DNA of 64,000 nt from Aulostomus chinensis (lineage: Eukaryota; Chordata; Actinopteri; Syngnathiformes; Aulostomidae): positions 2,837,001 through 2,901,000 of the forward strand of contig JBBMOA010000022.1 in assembly GCA_037954235.1 (NCBI GenBank), read 5' to 3'. This document shows, piece after piece, positions 9,890 through 20,796 of this stretch. How positions within the stretch are numbered: position 1 is the first letter of the stretch; every line of letters starts with the position of its first letter. Made by a program: the position numbers and the translations under genes. Below the pieces are notes generated by a model. That model saw only the letters and a program-made list of their open reading frames with translations, searched no databases and was not told where the DNA came from.

Positions 9890-12800
9890 ATGGCGCTATC
9901 AAATATCCGCGAAACTGCCGCAGCGGGCTTTAATTTCGACAACGCGGCCAGGTAGGAGCTTCTTTGTATTACTGCCTAACAGCCGAGTGAATGAAGAGCG
10001 GATATATTGCCGTGAGACCCCGCTGAGTTGTCACGGAATCAAAAGTGAAAGTGTAGCTTGTTGATAAGTTTGGTCCGCGAAGCAAAGCCGCGATGCTTGC
10101 AGCGCTGCCACTGACGTCTCCTCTCTGTCTCGTCAGAAATGCCGCTCTGGAGGGTCTTTTTGAAGGACGGACTCCCAAACCCTTGAAAACGGGCACCACC
10201 ATAGCGGGCGTGGTGTTCAAGGTGGGTGAGAACCGGCAGTAACGACCCCTCCGTGGCTTTCAGCCCGCGGACTGCCAGCAACTCTTCAAAGAACAAAGAA
10301 GATAAGACACCAAAACTGCTCTGATGTCCCTTTTTGAGAGAATTCATACGAATAAAATGTGTAAAGTCACTCATATGGTAAAATATGTTACTTCAACTTC
10401 TTTCTTTTGAGAAGTACGCTGATAGCCCATCAGAGTTAGAGGGCAGACAAATCCCTCCTCTGTGTGTGTACCCCCCCCCCCCATCAATTCATCAGGTCTC
10501 TGATGAAGGACAAATAAGAAAGGAATAGAATGAAGGACACGGTTTGGGTTTGAATTCAGTTTGACACGTGCAAGAATTTGGGACACAAATACTGATTCAG
10601 TTGGCAAAAGCTTTTTCACTCTGGTCAGTGTGAGAGAAGCGAGGGCGAATTCATCTCTGCACCGCGTTTCCTGCTGTAGACTGAAAAACTGACTGGACAA
10701 AAGGCTGTAAACATGTGGCGCCGCATGAGCACGAGAGGCCAAAGCCAGAGGATGAAGGGGGTCTTTATGAAACTGTTAGCTTGTGTACGTATACATGTGA
10801 CTCATCTGATGGACGCGTACTTGTAGGATGGCGTGGTGCTGGGAGCAGACACAAGAGCGACCTCCAGCGAAGTGGTGGCTGACAAGATGTGTGAAAAGAT
10901 CCACTACATATCTCCAAATATTTAGTAAGTCCCACGTCCCACGCGTTGCATTTGTTTGTAGGTGTAAGAACGTGACTGGAGTTATTCGGTCCACTGGATG
11001 CCTGTCAAAAACATAGGCCTGGTTTAACGTGTGATGTATTTATGTGTGTTTTTCTCTCTAGCGTGTTAATGTAATGATCCGTGTAGTTCCCTTGTCACTA
11101 TGCTTAGTTTTGTGTGGCGATCCGGAGGAGCAAGTGTCACGCTGACTCATGGTAAGCAGGAGCCTGCTTCTCCGTGGCTGAGCGTGCACTCCTTGGTTGC
11201 ATCCATCCACTGATCTCACAAGCTCAAAATCATGGAACGCTTGGGAGAATCTCTCAAATATGCTGCAAAGGTTCACGTGGTGGCCGGAGGTGAAAGGTCA
11301 ACTTCAACACACCATGGCAATATTCTGCAAAAACATGGCCACGACTCAGCACCATTTCAGTCGACTTGCGCAGCCAGATGGCCCTCTTTTGTGCTGTGAC
11401 ATCACAAAAGCCACATGCGGCCACTGCGGAGACGCTCGGCCTCGTAATCATCAGCTCTCCAGTCCAGCTTTCATTAACTTCCTGTGGGAGTCTGCACTAC
11501 ACACAGAATATTTCGGGAGTCTGGACAAACTTGGACGCCAAATCCAACTGGAACGTACCGGTAACAACAACCCCTCATGCCTGCCGACTCTCTCTCCAGT
11601 TGTTGTGGCGCAGGCACAGCCGCGGATACTCAGAAGACCACGGACCTTCTCTCCTCCAATCTCTCCATCTTCTCTCTGAACAGCGGCAGGAACCCCCGCG
11701 TCATCATGGCGGTCAACATTCTTCAGGATATGTTGTACAGGTTTGTGTTGCACCTGCCAACGTACCTGAGTGTGCATTCACACAGCAGCGGTTCTGCTAA
11801 TCAGACTTCTCTTCAGGTATCGCGGCCAAATTGGAGCCAGTCTCATACTGGGAGGAGTGGACTGTACTGGGAACCACTTGTACACGGTGGGGCCATACGG
11901 CAGTGTGAATGAGGTGCCCTACCTTGCCATGGGTATGTGACACAGCATGATTTCCTCTAAATAAGACATTCTGTGTTGACGTCACTCATGGGGAAGCTCA
12001 CTAGCTCCACCCAGGAGGTCAAAAACTGATGGACAGATTATGATGAAGTGATTATGGTTTGGAAGTGATCTGGATCAAATAGTAGATCCTGGATCCTGGA
12101 TCCTGGATCCTGGATCCTGCAGCAGGTCATTGGCTAGTAGCCAGCTCGGACATGTCAGAGACCAGTCTGGTGTTTGCATCCTGGGTCTGTCATTGAGAAG
12201 TCTTGGTTTCAGTAACATGGAAATAAGGGCACCTTTTGACAGCATCCATCAGTGCTCCGTCTGAGGCCTTTCTAGCTCAGGTCAGCTTGCATGAACTGCA
12301 GTTTGCTGCCGTTTTTACCTCGACAGGAAGAGTGGGACCGCGTCGGTCAGCCTGGTGCTGCCTCAGGCTAATCACCAATCATTCTTCTACCTCTCGATGG
12401 TCCTTCAAAACAGCAAACCCAAAGTCAAACATGTCATCCTGTGTGTGCTTGAGAATTGTGCGAACTGACTGGAGCTGCTAAGTTTCGACTGACACTTTGG
12501 TCCCATGCTCTGCGTTTATCAGTTAAAACAAAAATCCGATGAGTGCGAATGTGTGTATTTTTATTCACAGCCCTCACGGACGATGAGGTCACTCACTGAT
12601 TTTCCTTTGTGCTGGCGCAGGATCTGGTGATCTGGCAGCTCTTGGGATCCTGGAGGATGGATTCAAACCCAACCTGGAGGTACGTCACCTGAGCAGCTGT
12701 GAATTCCAGCTCAGACGTAGTGACGTCACGTCCACGGAGGCTACATAAGAATGTGCATTCCTCAATTCTCCTCTTTATTGACCTGTCGATGTCAGCTGGA

Positions 12801-13550
12801 GGAGGCAAAGGATCTGGTGCGTGTCGCCATTCACGCAGGAATCATGGAGGACCTGGGCTCTGGAAATAACCTCGACATCTGCGTCATCACCAGACAAGGC
12901 GTGGACTACATCCGACCCTACCAAGAGTCAGAGTACAAGAACAAGAGGTAGGTCAGAGTTAGCGGTGCATCACATGATGGAAGGGGGAGGGGCATTGTCC
13001 GAGAAAGAACATTCATTGGATGAACAATTAGCACAAGCCCCCCTTAGATGACAGGTCAATCATTTGAACCATCTGTACAGGAAGAGAAAAGACAGGAAAT
13101 AAAGTGTGTAAAAACAGGCAGAAAAACAACTGATGTTTTTTTTGTATATTTGGTGTCTATCAAGACATGAAAGAACAATTAAATGTGGCAGAATATATTT
13201 AGTTTCATCAGATCTTTAGTGTTTTGTGTGATGTGATCTTTTAGCTTTTTAAGTGCCGAACAACCTCCCTTTCCTCAACATGCAGTAATGTTCTCAAAGA
13301 AAGTAAAAACCGTCACTTTACTTTTACTGAGTCACGCCCCCCCCCCCCCCAATACCGAGGTGTAAGCCTGTCTTGTGAATTCCAACATTCACAACATCCT
13401 TTTGTTCTCTCTCTGTCCACCTGTCTTCTCTCAAACAGGGAAATGAGATACAAGTACCGTCCCGGCACAACACCAGTTCTGACAGAAAAAGTAGTGCCAT
13501 TAAAGGTGGCAGTGGTCGTGGAGACGGTACAGCGGATGGACACAGCCTGA
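9890..13550 (+). CDS. psmb13a: Proteasome subunit beta2i (psmb13a / psmb10-like, MECL1 type)
   Basis: Trypsin-like catalytic subunit of the immunoproteasome. Eight exons: 9890-9951, 10137-10221, 10827-10924, 11600-11740, 11817-11932, 12621-12679, 12796-12947, 13439-13550; 825 bp, 274 residues. The propeptide ends KTG; catalytic Thr1 is residue 41 (TTIAGVVFKDG). Asp17 (GADTRATS), Lys33, the IYCCGAG motif with Gly45, and the C-terminal arm (RYKYRPGTTPVL) that wraps the neighbouring beta subunit are all present. Position 53, acidic in mammalian beta2 subunits, reads Gln here (ADTQ). The eight-exon layout matches mammalian PSMB10. A poly(A) signal lies at 13577-13582. Naming follows the fish convention for the MHC-linked beta2i gene; psmb10 is the alternative label. 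Confidence 0.94.
12085..12118. repeat. Short tandem repeat of GGATCCT
   Basis: About five tandem copies of a 7-bp GGATCCT unit lie inside psmb13 intron 5. Each copy contains a BamHI-type palindrome. It is a simple minisatellite with no sign of function. Confidence 0.8.
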
Positions 13551-13576
13551 AGTTGTGTCTTTCTTTTTCACTGGCA

Positions 13577-13582
13577 AATAAA
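13577..13582 (+). terminator. psmb13 poly(A) signal
   Basis: AATAAA 27 bp after the psmb13 stop codon, within CAAATAAAATTTGG, giving a very short 3' UTR. Confidence 0.75.
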
Positions 13583-13599
13583 ATTTGGTTTTATTGCAT

Positions 13600-14190
13600 G
13601 GTTGTTTTAATTGTGAAATAAATCAAACTCTTCTGACATCGGTTCCTGCTCTGCTGCTATGTTTCGCTGAGGTGAGGAAGAGAGACGCATCTGAAACGAG
13701 GCCTTACTCCTCATTGGTTGATCTGTTGCTACAGTATGGAATGATGAATAAAAAAAATCATATTAACGCGCGACTGATGTCTTCTGTCCTCACATTGTTC
13801 GATCATCTACTGACACTTCAGGTCATTTTAGTCGTATTTGATTGATAAATACAGCAGGATTGTATCTGATATTTACTGTTACGCACCAATCAAAAGAGGC
13901 TCGTGGTAACACGCTTCGATTTGATGAATTTACCTGCGTGTCCCACCTGAGCGTCCACCTGAGCGCTGCATTCTGCTTGGAGACTGATGATGAGGAAATA
14001 CTACGCTCTGCCATTGGCTAACGAAAGTGTCTGTCGCTGCTTGATATGTGAACATTCGTGGTTTCTTCTCACCTATCGACTTCTTTTCAAATCTCAAGTC
14101 ACTGCCAATCAATGCTTTAAATTAACGTGTCGTGGTCGGGCGTTTGTTTTGTGTTGCTCGCCGTTCCATGAGCGGAACTGCGTGGTTTGT
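13600..14190. other. psmb13 - psmb8 intergenic spacer
   Basis: This stretch lies between the psmb13 poly(A) signal and the psmb8 promoter. No gene or recognisable repeat is seen. It is moderately A/T-rich on the left with no coding signal. Confidence 0.55.
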
Positions 14191-14199
14191 CAAAAATCC

Positions 14200-14209
14200 T
14201 TTCACTTTC
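14200..14209. promoter_or_regulatory. ISRE upstream of psmb8
   Basis: TTTCACTTTC reads GAAAGTGAAA on the other strand, a perfect ISRE core. It lies about 105 bp upstream of the psmb8 ATG. Confidence 0.7.
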
Positions 14210-14313
14210 GAATTCTTTGTCTCCTACAAGGAACGAGTCCCTCACGCCTCGTCCTCGAGCTGTCGGGCAGAGTTGCAGTGCAATAAAACATAATTTGCCC
14301 CCTCAAACACACG

Positions 14314-17300
14314 ATGGCTCTTTTCGAAGTCAGTGGTTTTAAGTCTTATTCTGAACTCCGGGCTCAAATTCTTCCATCCGGACAGACGCACCTCGTCGAC
14401 AGAACCAACCACTACAATTTCGGGACCAAAATTCAAGAATTCGCGGTACCTCTGGGCGCAGATGTAAGTATCATTTCACCAGGGTGAGTGTTAAATTATA
14501 CACGAGCCGGAAACTCTGGCAAGAGCGCGTCAGACGCGCCGAGCTTATCACGCGTCTCTTGCTTTCGTTCATTTTTACGATCAGGTGACAGTCAGTATGA
14601 AGTTGTGTTTGGATAAAATATCCCACTCTCATTTACTCTCACCCCCCCCCCCCCTTACACACACGCACACACACATCATGCCACTTTTTTTGTTTCATCT
14701 CAGCCTTCAAGGTTTCTCAAGTCCTGCAACCAAGACGGGGGTGTGAGCATTGACCTGAACCACGGTACGACCACCCTGGCCTTCAAGTTCAGACACGGAG
14801 TCATCGTGGCTGTGGACTCCAGAGCCTCAGCGGGCAATTACCTGGGTATTTCTGAACGATGTCTGCATGTTTGGAGATATGTACACAGATGTATAAAAAC
14901 AGATCAAAAGTTGATCAAAATGTCGAATTAAAATAATCATTTCACCGAGGCCAGGGATCAGGTTTGACCCCGTGTTCAAGAGCAGCACTTTAACACGTGA
15001 GTGAACGTCCCCACCAGTCTCACAGGCCCTCATCAGACAAGCCGCTCATCAGAGTGATTCCTCGCTCAAAAAGTGTACTTTGCCCTTAAAGTGCTCACAA
15101 ATTCTTGTTTTGTCCTCATGTAGTTTTTTTTTCACCTCTGTGTGACTTCTTTGTGACTCCAGAATGCAAAAATGTTGGCGACTGAGGGCCAGCATCTCCT
15201 AACAGCAGCAAAACCGTCACTTTAAGACTCAACTACATGGTCGGCTGTAACCGTCATGGTTTTTGTAGTCCGTAAATACTTTACTTGGAGCTGAAGACAA
15301 ACTACAGACTAGCAGTTTAGCTGCTGGATTGGCTTGGCAGCACCATGAACACGTGAGGAGCGCCCACTGCCCTGTAGAAGATGGCTTACAAGTAGAGGAA
15401 ATGTGTAGTTGTATCTTTGTGCGATGGCAATAAAGGCTTCTCCTTCCTCCAAAATATGTCACGAACGTCTGCAGCATCAAACGACGTCAACAAAGTGATA
15501 GAGATCAACCCGTACCTGCTGGGCACCATGTCCGGCAGCGCCGCAGACTGCCAGTACTGGGAGAGGCTCTTGGCCAAAGAATGCAGGTTTGTTCACCTTC
15601 CCAACTTTTCTGTTTTCTGTCACTGAGTTTCTCAGCACTTGATAATGAAGCATAAATGTTTGTAGACTCGGAAGAGGGTTGTCTGTCGCTCACACTTGCA
15701 ACCATTGCTCCATTGCTCTGAGTGAGGGGGATAATGAGCCTCATGCGCCCCCCCCCCCCCCAAAAAAGTGCCACCACAACTATGTCCTGACAAGCGATGT
15801 AGTCTTGTTTAGCAGGCTCTACTTAATGATACTTCTCAATAATATCTGCCTTTGACTGGCTGACTGATGGATAAGTGATGTGCTGATGACAGACGGATTT
15901 TTCAGGCTCTACAGGCTGAGGAACAACCAGAGGATCTCTGTGGCTGCAGCGTCAAAGCTGCTGTCCAACATGATGCTGGGCTACAGAGGCATGGGGCTCT
16001 CCATGGGGAGCATGATCTGTGGATGGGACAAACAGGTGATGTTCAGCAGGATCATTCCACCGCTCAGGCTTTTCACCTGCTGCCTCGTATGTGGACGTCT
16101 TCATGGAGATGCCAGTGAATACACAAGTGTTAGCACAGCACCATCAAAAGTCCTCAGACGTACGCTTTCCTCAGGCAGACAAGGTTTTCATTTTAGGGTT
16201 GGGGCTAGTTATGCTAACACTTCCCACCTACGCCCATTCATTGTGCTAAGCTAAGCTAAGGTGGGTTGATCTTTGTGGTCCCGGCGTCTGAATGCTCTCA
16301 GAGAAGAGAGGAGTGGGTCGGCGCTGTTGTCTGGCTCTGGGGGGGACGGATGAAAGACACATCAAATTGACGCGATCCTTTTAAGAATGTCCAGGTAGCC
16401 GCTGATGAAGCACCGCATGTAAGCTGAAGAAATGACTAAAAGAGGTAGGATATCATTGTGCTGAGGTTTTCTCAGAATCTAGCGGGGTTGTAAAGTAGTG
16501 GCGGCAGTTTGTGCTGGAGATTAAAAAAAAAATCTGCGTCCTGCATATTAAATGCAGTCTTGAGAGTCGCAGTGTGCTGCTGTGCGCAGGGTCCTGGTCT
16601 GTACTACGTGGATGATAATGGGACGCGGCTGCCCGGCTGGATGTTCTCCACTGGCTGTGGGAACGGCTACGCCTACGGTGTGGTGGACAGCGGATACAAG
16701 GAAGACATGACGGTTGAGGAGGCGTATGAACTGGGCTGCCGAGGCATCGCTCACGCCACACACAGGGATGCCTACTCTGGAGGAGTGGTGAACAGTGAGT
16801 GTGCTCTGAGAATGAGCCAAACCTCGAGCAGAGATGCCGACGTTTTGTTTTAGATGTACGATTCCAACATTAGTAATGGGCCATCAGTGGAATCCACTGA
16901 GTGGTGACCAGGCGCGGTCCAGCCATGAACCTGTCACTGCAAGAACACACTATCAAAGTAGTACAAAAACTTGAATGTTTGATAGTAAAATAGCATATTT
17001 AAAGGGATAATTGATCCAAAATGTCAAATGAGTTGTTTTCTCCCCCTCATGCAGATGGAAGGTCAGGGGGAAGGTTTTTTTAGAGCACAAAATACACATG
17101 GAGTTCCACAGGAGACGGTGTTGCAGTCATCGCTAAGACAACGGCTGTGAATGGAGACTAATTCTCAAACATAAAAAAATACAAAAAAAAAGAAACTATT
17201 CAGCGTCTCCCCATCGCTCAGCTGAAGGGATGAAAGTGTCCTGCCATGCTGAACGTCACTGGCCCGTGATTTTATGATGTTAAAAACTTTTGTGAAGTTT

Positions 17301-17680
17301 CTCACAATTAAACTTAATTTTTAGTGAAATTACTGCAACAACTTTGCCTGTGAAACCTCAAAGGTTTTGTGGACTAAAAAAAAAAAAAAAAAGCTTTACC
17401 TGACCTTCCATCAGCATGGAGGGAGTAGAAAATGACCCAATCTACTTTTTTGAGTGACGTACTACGTACTCTAACTACAGATTTTAAAGGCGCCGTGCAG
17501 ATTTGCATGGAAATTTGATACAGGTTGGTTTAAAGTATGTTATCTTGGTGTGGGCTCCTATTCATAGATGTGTTTGTGTGTTTGTGTCAAGTGTACCACA
17601 TGCAGGAGGGTGGCTGGATAAAGGTGTGCAAGGAGGACGTGTCAGAGCTGATTCACCGCTACAGGAAGGGAATGTTCTGA
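14314..17680 (+). CDS. psmb8: Proteasome subunit beta type-8 (LMP7, beta5i), Val31 type
   Basis: Chymotrypsin-like catalytic subunit of the immunoproteasome. Six exons: 14314-14463, 14704-14845, 15475-15586, 15906-16035, 16590-16794, 17592-17680; 828 bp, 275 residues, of which 71 are propeptide and prosequence. Catalytic Thr1 is residue 72 (LNHG before TTTLAFKF). Asp17, Lys33 and Met45 are present (NKVIEINPYLLGTMSGSAAD). Position 31 of the mature chain is valine (SNDVNK), which places it in the small-residue 'A type' of the known fish PSMB8 dimorphism, not the Phe/Tyr31 'F type'. The start ATG opens the only open first exon next to a good donor (GATGTAAGTA). A poly(A) signal lies at 17746-17751. 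It is the last processing gene before the class I genes. Confidence 0.95.
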
Positions 17681-17745
17681 GTCGGACCCTTCAACGACCC
17701 CTGTTCCTCTAAACTTCTCGCAAATTATGACAATGTTCTCAATGA

Positions 17746-17751
17746 AATAAA
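17746..17751 (+). terminator. psmb8 poly(A) signal
   Basis: AATAAA 66 bp after the psmb8 stop codon, followed by AATGATTTG. Confidence 0.75.
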
Positions 17752-17880
17752 AATGATTTGAGAGATGCTGTGGAAAAGGTGGATATTTGATGATTTGGAA
17801 TATTTGTGACTCCTTGATTTTAAAAGGGAAATATCTGTCGAGGCCGAGCGTTCAGGGTGGACCGGGATGGCCAGAGCCTA

Positions 17881-18588
17881 GCTGGGTTTACATGGAGCCC
17901 AAAAATTTCAATTAGAATCGGATTAGAAGTCCAAACTGAATAAAAACGTTCCATATAAACACCTCAATTCGAATAAAGAGGCCTAAACCGAATGGAATTT
18001 CATTTGGTTTCACAGGGGTAAAATATTCCTTTTCCCAAAAGGATCAGATGTAAAACCTTATGTAAACGGTGAAAGGGAACGCGGTCAGGCGGTGTTCTTC
18101 CTGCTCTGTCTTGACCTGAACGCGCAGTGACGTTTCCTCACTTGATAAAAATGGTGGCTTCCAAGCAGCAGTGCACGCAGAACTGGTCCGAAGCAGAGAG
18201 TTTATTTTTAATACAAACTCTGAAAGACCTGAACATGATCGCACGCTTAGACGGGAGGAAAAACAAGAAGTTATGAACTGTAAAAAAAAAAAAGAAAAAA
18301 ATCCACGAAAAACTCAACGAAGCCGGCATCGACTGAAGCGTCGAACAAATTAGAAGCCCCTGGAGAACTCTGAAGACCGGCTACTACGAGGATAAACAGC
18401 ACAACAACAAAAGTGGATACGATCCCACCAACTCTCCGTTTTTCGAGCCGATGGACAAAATTATGGGCGGTTCCGCTTAAATGAAGTGGCACATGTCAAC
18501 ACCAGATCGGAATAGATCACGTCACGTGTAAACAGTCGACCCGAACTCTTCAATCGGAATGAAGAAAAAGTCCGCATGCAAACGTGGC
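17881..18588 (+). mobile_element. Dead Harbinger-type element with Myb/SANT-like gene
   Basis: The plus strand from about 18161 encodes a decayed Myb/SANT-like (MSANTD, trihelix) DNA-binding protein of the kind carried by Harbinger transposons. NWSEAESLFLIQTLKDL is followed by a stop, then in a shifted frame IHEKLNEAGID, stop, and then WRTLKTGYYEDKQHNNKSG and FFEPMDKIMGG. An A-rich run near 18282-18300 marks the frameshift. The flanks carry an imperfect inverted repeat: GCTGGGTTTACATGGAG at 17881 and its counterpart ending near 18588 (about 11 of 17 matching). It is a pseudogene with at least two stops and one frameshift; no DDE transposase is seen. Confidence 0.7.
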
Positions 18589-19480
18589 TGCTGACTCAAG
18601 TTCTCAGAAAACAAACAAACTGGTGCTTAATGTCACCAACGCAACAAAGTCAAAAATCCACAAATTAACAACTCAAAATCGCAAAAACCAAAATTTGTCA
18701 TCAACAAAGAAGCAACAGAAGAGGGCAGGCAGGAGGCTGGCTGGTCTCAGCAGACCAACTAAAGACCCACATTGAGGCGCACGACACTGAGGACAAAAAG
18801 GAAAAGCAAAAATTAGTTTGGGAACAAAAAACTCAGAAGAGGAAAAGACAGTTGCAGTGCAATGACCGGGGAAACCAGAGTACTGACGAGGCAAGGGGCG
18901 GCAAGGTGAGCTGGCACAGGTCATCCACGAGGGACTGAGAACCACCTGACAGTGAAGCAAACTCTGAGCCGGTGTTTTATAGAGCACTGATTAGGGTGGC
19001 TGACGATGATGTGCTTCAGCTGCTACCTGGGAAAGAGTTGACCAGCCACGCCTCCTGCCACAGGTACACGATGGCGGGGCAGCACAAAGCTTAGAATAAC
19101 ATCCTTAAACCGATTGTCACACCACAATCTGCAGAAAGTGAATGACGAGATTTGTTGCTCCCAAAAAGTAAAAAGATGCTGAAGAACCGATGGGCCTCGT
19201 AGCACCGGAGAGAGAGAGAGAGAGATAGAACTGAACAGACAAAACTTAAACAGTTAAACAGGTTTGATAATTGCCCACTCGAAAAATGAGAACCATTCCA
19301 GTGACATCACCTGTTGCCAGGCAGTACTCAGCCTCACAGGTTTGTCGTGGAGGTGCCGCAGGCTGAATGGACTCGATCCTGCCAGGATCTCTGATCAGTC
19401 ACACACAGCGGGAACGAGCTGACGTGACATCACACCATTTTTTAAGAGGCTTTAACTTCTTGTTATTTATTCAAAGGAGC
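18589..19480. other. Unassigned repeat-rich spacer
   Basis: No gene is recognised. A short GA-repeat lies at 19207-19226. The stretch from 19300 (TGACATCACCTGTTGCCAGGCAG) resembles the CAGTTGCCAGG-containing repeats at 20107 and 20490. Confidence 0.5.
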
Positions 19481-19484
19481 CATC

Positions 19485-19866
19485 GTCATCCATCCATCGT
19501 CATCTTCCGCTTATTCCTACACATTAAGGGTCGAGGGGGGTGGAGCCTATCCCAGCATCTATGGGTGAGAGGCAGGGTTCACCCTGGACAGGTCACCAGT
19601 CCATTGCAGGGCCAACATACAGAGACAACAACCATTCACACTCACATTCATACCTACGGTCAATTTAGAGTATCAGTCAGCCTCGTCCCCAATTGCATGT
19701 CTTTGGACGGTGGGAGGAAGCCGGAGTACCGGAGAGAACCCACGCAGACATGGGGAGAACATGCAAACTCCACATAGAAAGATCCCGCGCCCGAGCCGGG
19801 ACTCGAACCCGGAACCTTCTTGCTGTGAGGCCACAGTGCTAACCACTGCACCACCGTGCAGCCCCT
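19485..19866. repeat. Dispersed fish repeat, subfamily B
   Basis: Shows GGGGTGGAGCCTATCCCAGC, CAGGTCACCAGTCCATTGCA, CATGTCTTTGGACGGTGGGA and an end reading CCACTGCACCACCGTGCAGC. It is closest to the copy at 42655-42940 (both share GGGTTCACCCTGGACAGG and GACGGTGGGAGGAAGCCGGA) and is a diverged relative of subfamily A at 5235 and 42050. Confidence 0.75.
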
Positions 19867-20106
19867 ATTCAAAGGAGCATTTGAAAGAAATGCTGTCAGA
19901 ATACTGGCTCTTAACTTTGGGCTCACAGGCCAGATGTTGGGGGCTGGAACCTTTCAAGACTGGAGGCTGGATTTGAGATCCACTTCCTGGAGGAGGGATT
20001 TACTCTCGTTTGTCATGTCATGAACATGAAAACTACTTGTTTCAAACAAGTTACCCCAGTGAAATGAGACTGTAATTCTTATGATAGCCAACATGACTTT
20101 TTTTTT

Positions 20107-20720
20107 TTTGAAGTGTCATCAGTTGCCAGGTAAAGCTCAGCATTGCAGGTTGTTCAGGGGAACTCCAGAGGACTGAGGAGCCTCGAGTGGAAAACTCCTG
20201 GTAGAACAGGGATGAAAGCCATTTTCTTTCATCTCATTGATGCCCTCTAATCTTCAATGGCGACCTGCTTTGATCATCAAGTTCACCATCAGGGATGCGT
20301 TGACTGAATTTCTGTGACTGTTGTGAAAAACGAGCAGTGCTGGAAGAATGTCTCCTGGCGTGGATTTTACTGAGAGGCTGCACTGGAAAACAAATCAATC
20401 CATGGAAGAAGTTCCTAAACTCCTAAGTCATCATGACGACAACAAACTCTAAATGTACAAAGTTACCTTGTTATGGAAGTGATTTTTTTGTTTTTAAGTG
20501 TCATCAGTTGCCAGGCAGAACTCAGCACAGCAGGTTGTTCAGGGGGAATCCAGAGGACTGACGTGAGCTCATCTCAGAACAGCGATAAAACTCCATTTCC
20601 CTGAAGCTCGTTGACGCCTTCTGATCCTTGGCAGCGGCGGTCGCTTCCATGACGGAGTTTGACATCAGGAACGTTGATGGAGTTTGTGTGACCATCTAGA
20701 AACCTCATGAAATCTTCACG
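20107..20720. repeat. Diverged local tandem repeat
   Basis: Two successive segments begin with a T-rich run and GTGTCATCAGTTGCCAGG (20114 and 20497), then share GCAGGTTGTTCAGGGG, CCAGAGGACTGA, a CTCATTGATGCC / CTCGTTGACGCC phrase and a CATCAGG phrase in the same order. The units are roughly 385 bp and well diverged. A related start occurs near 19303. Function is unknown. Confidence 0.55.
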
Positions 20721-20790
20721 TCACCACGACAACCACAAAGAGTGAGCTTGGACAGGAAATGACAGACGAGGTGTTTGGATCATTGGGGAC

Positions 20791-20796
20791 TTTATT
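20791..20796 (-). terminator. Poly(A) signal of class I gene 1
   Basis: TTTATT on the plus strand is AATAAA on the gene strand, about 1.44 kb beyond the stop codon, marking a long 3' UTR (possibly with spliced segments). The counterpart for gene 3 is at 44381-44386. Confidence 0.6.

Noticed and set aside
10471..10482. Poly-C runs (also 13329, 14641, 15750)
   Set aside because: Simple homopolymers in introns; possible sequencing-length uncertainty but no function seen.
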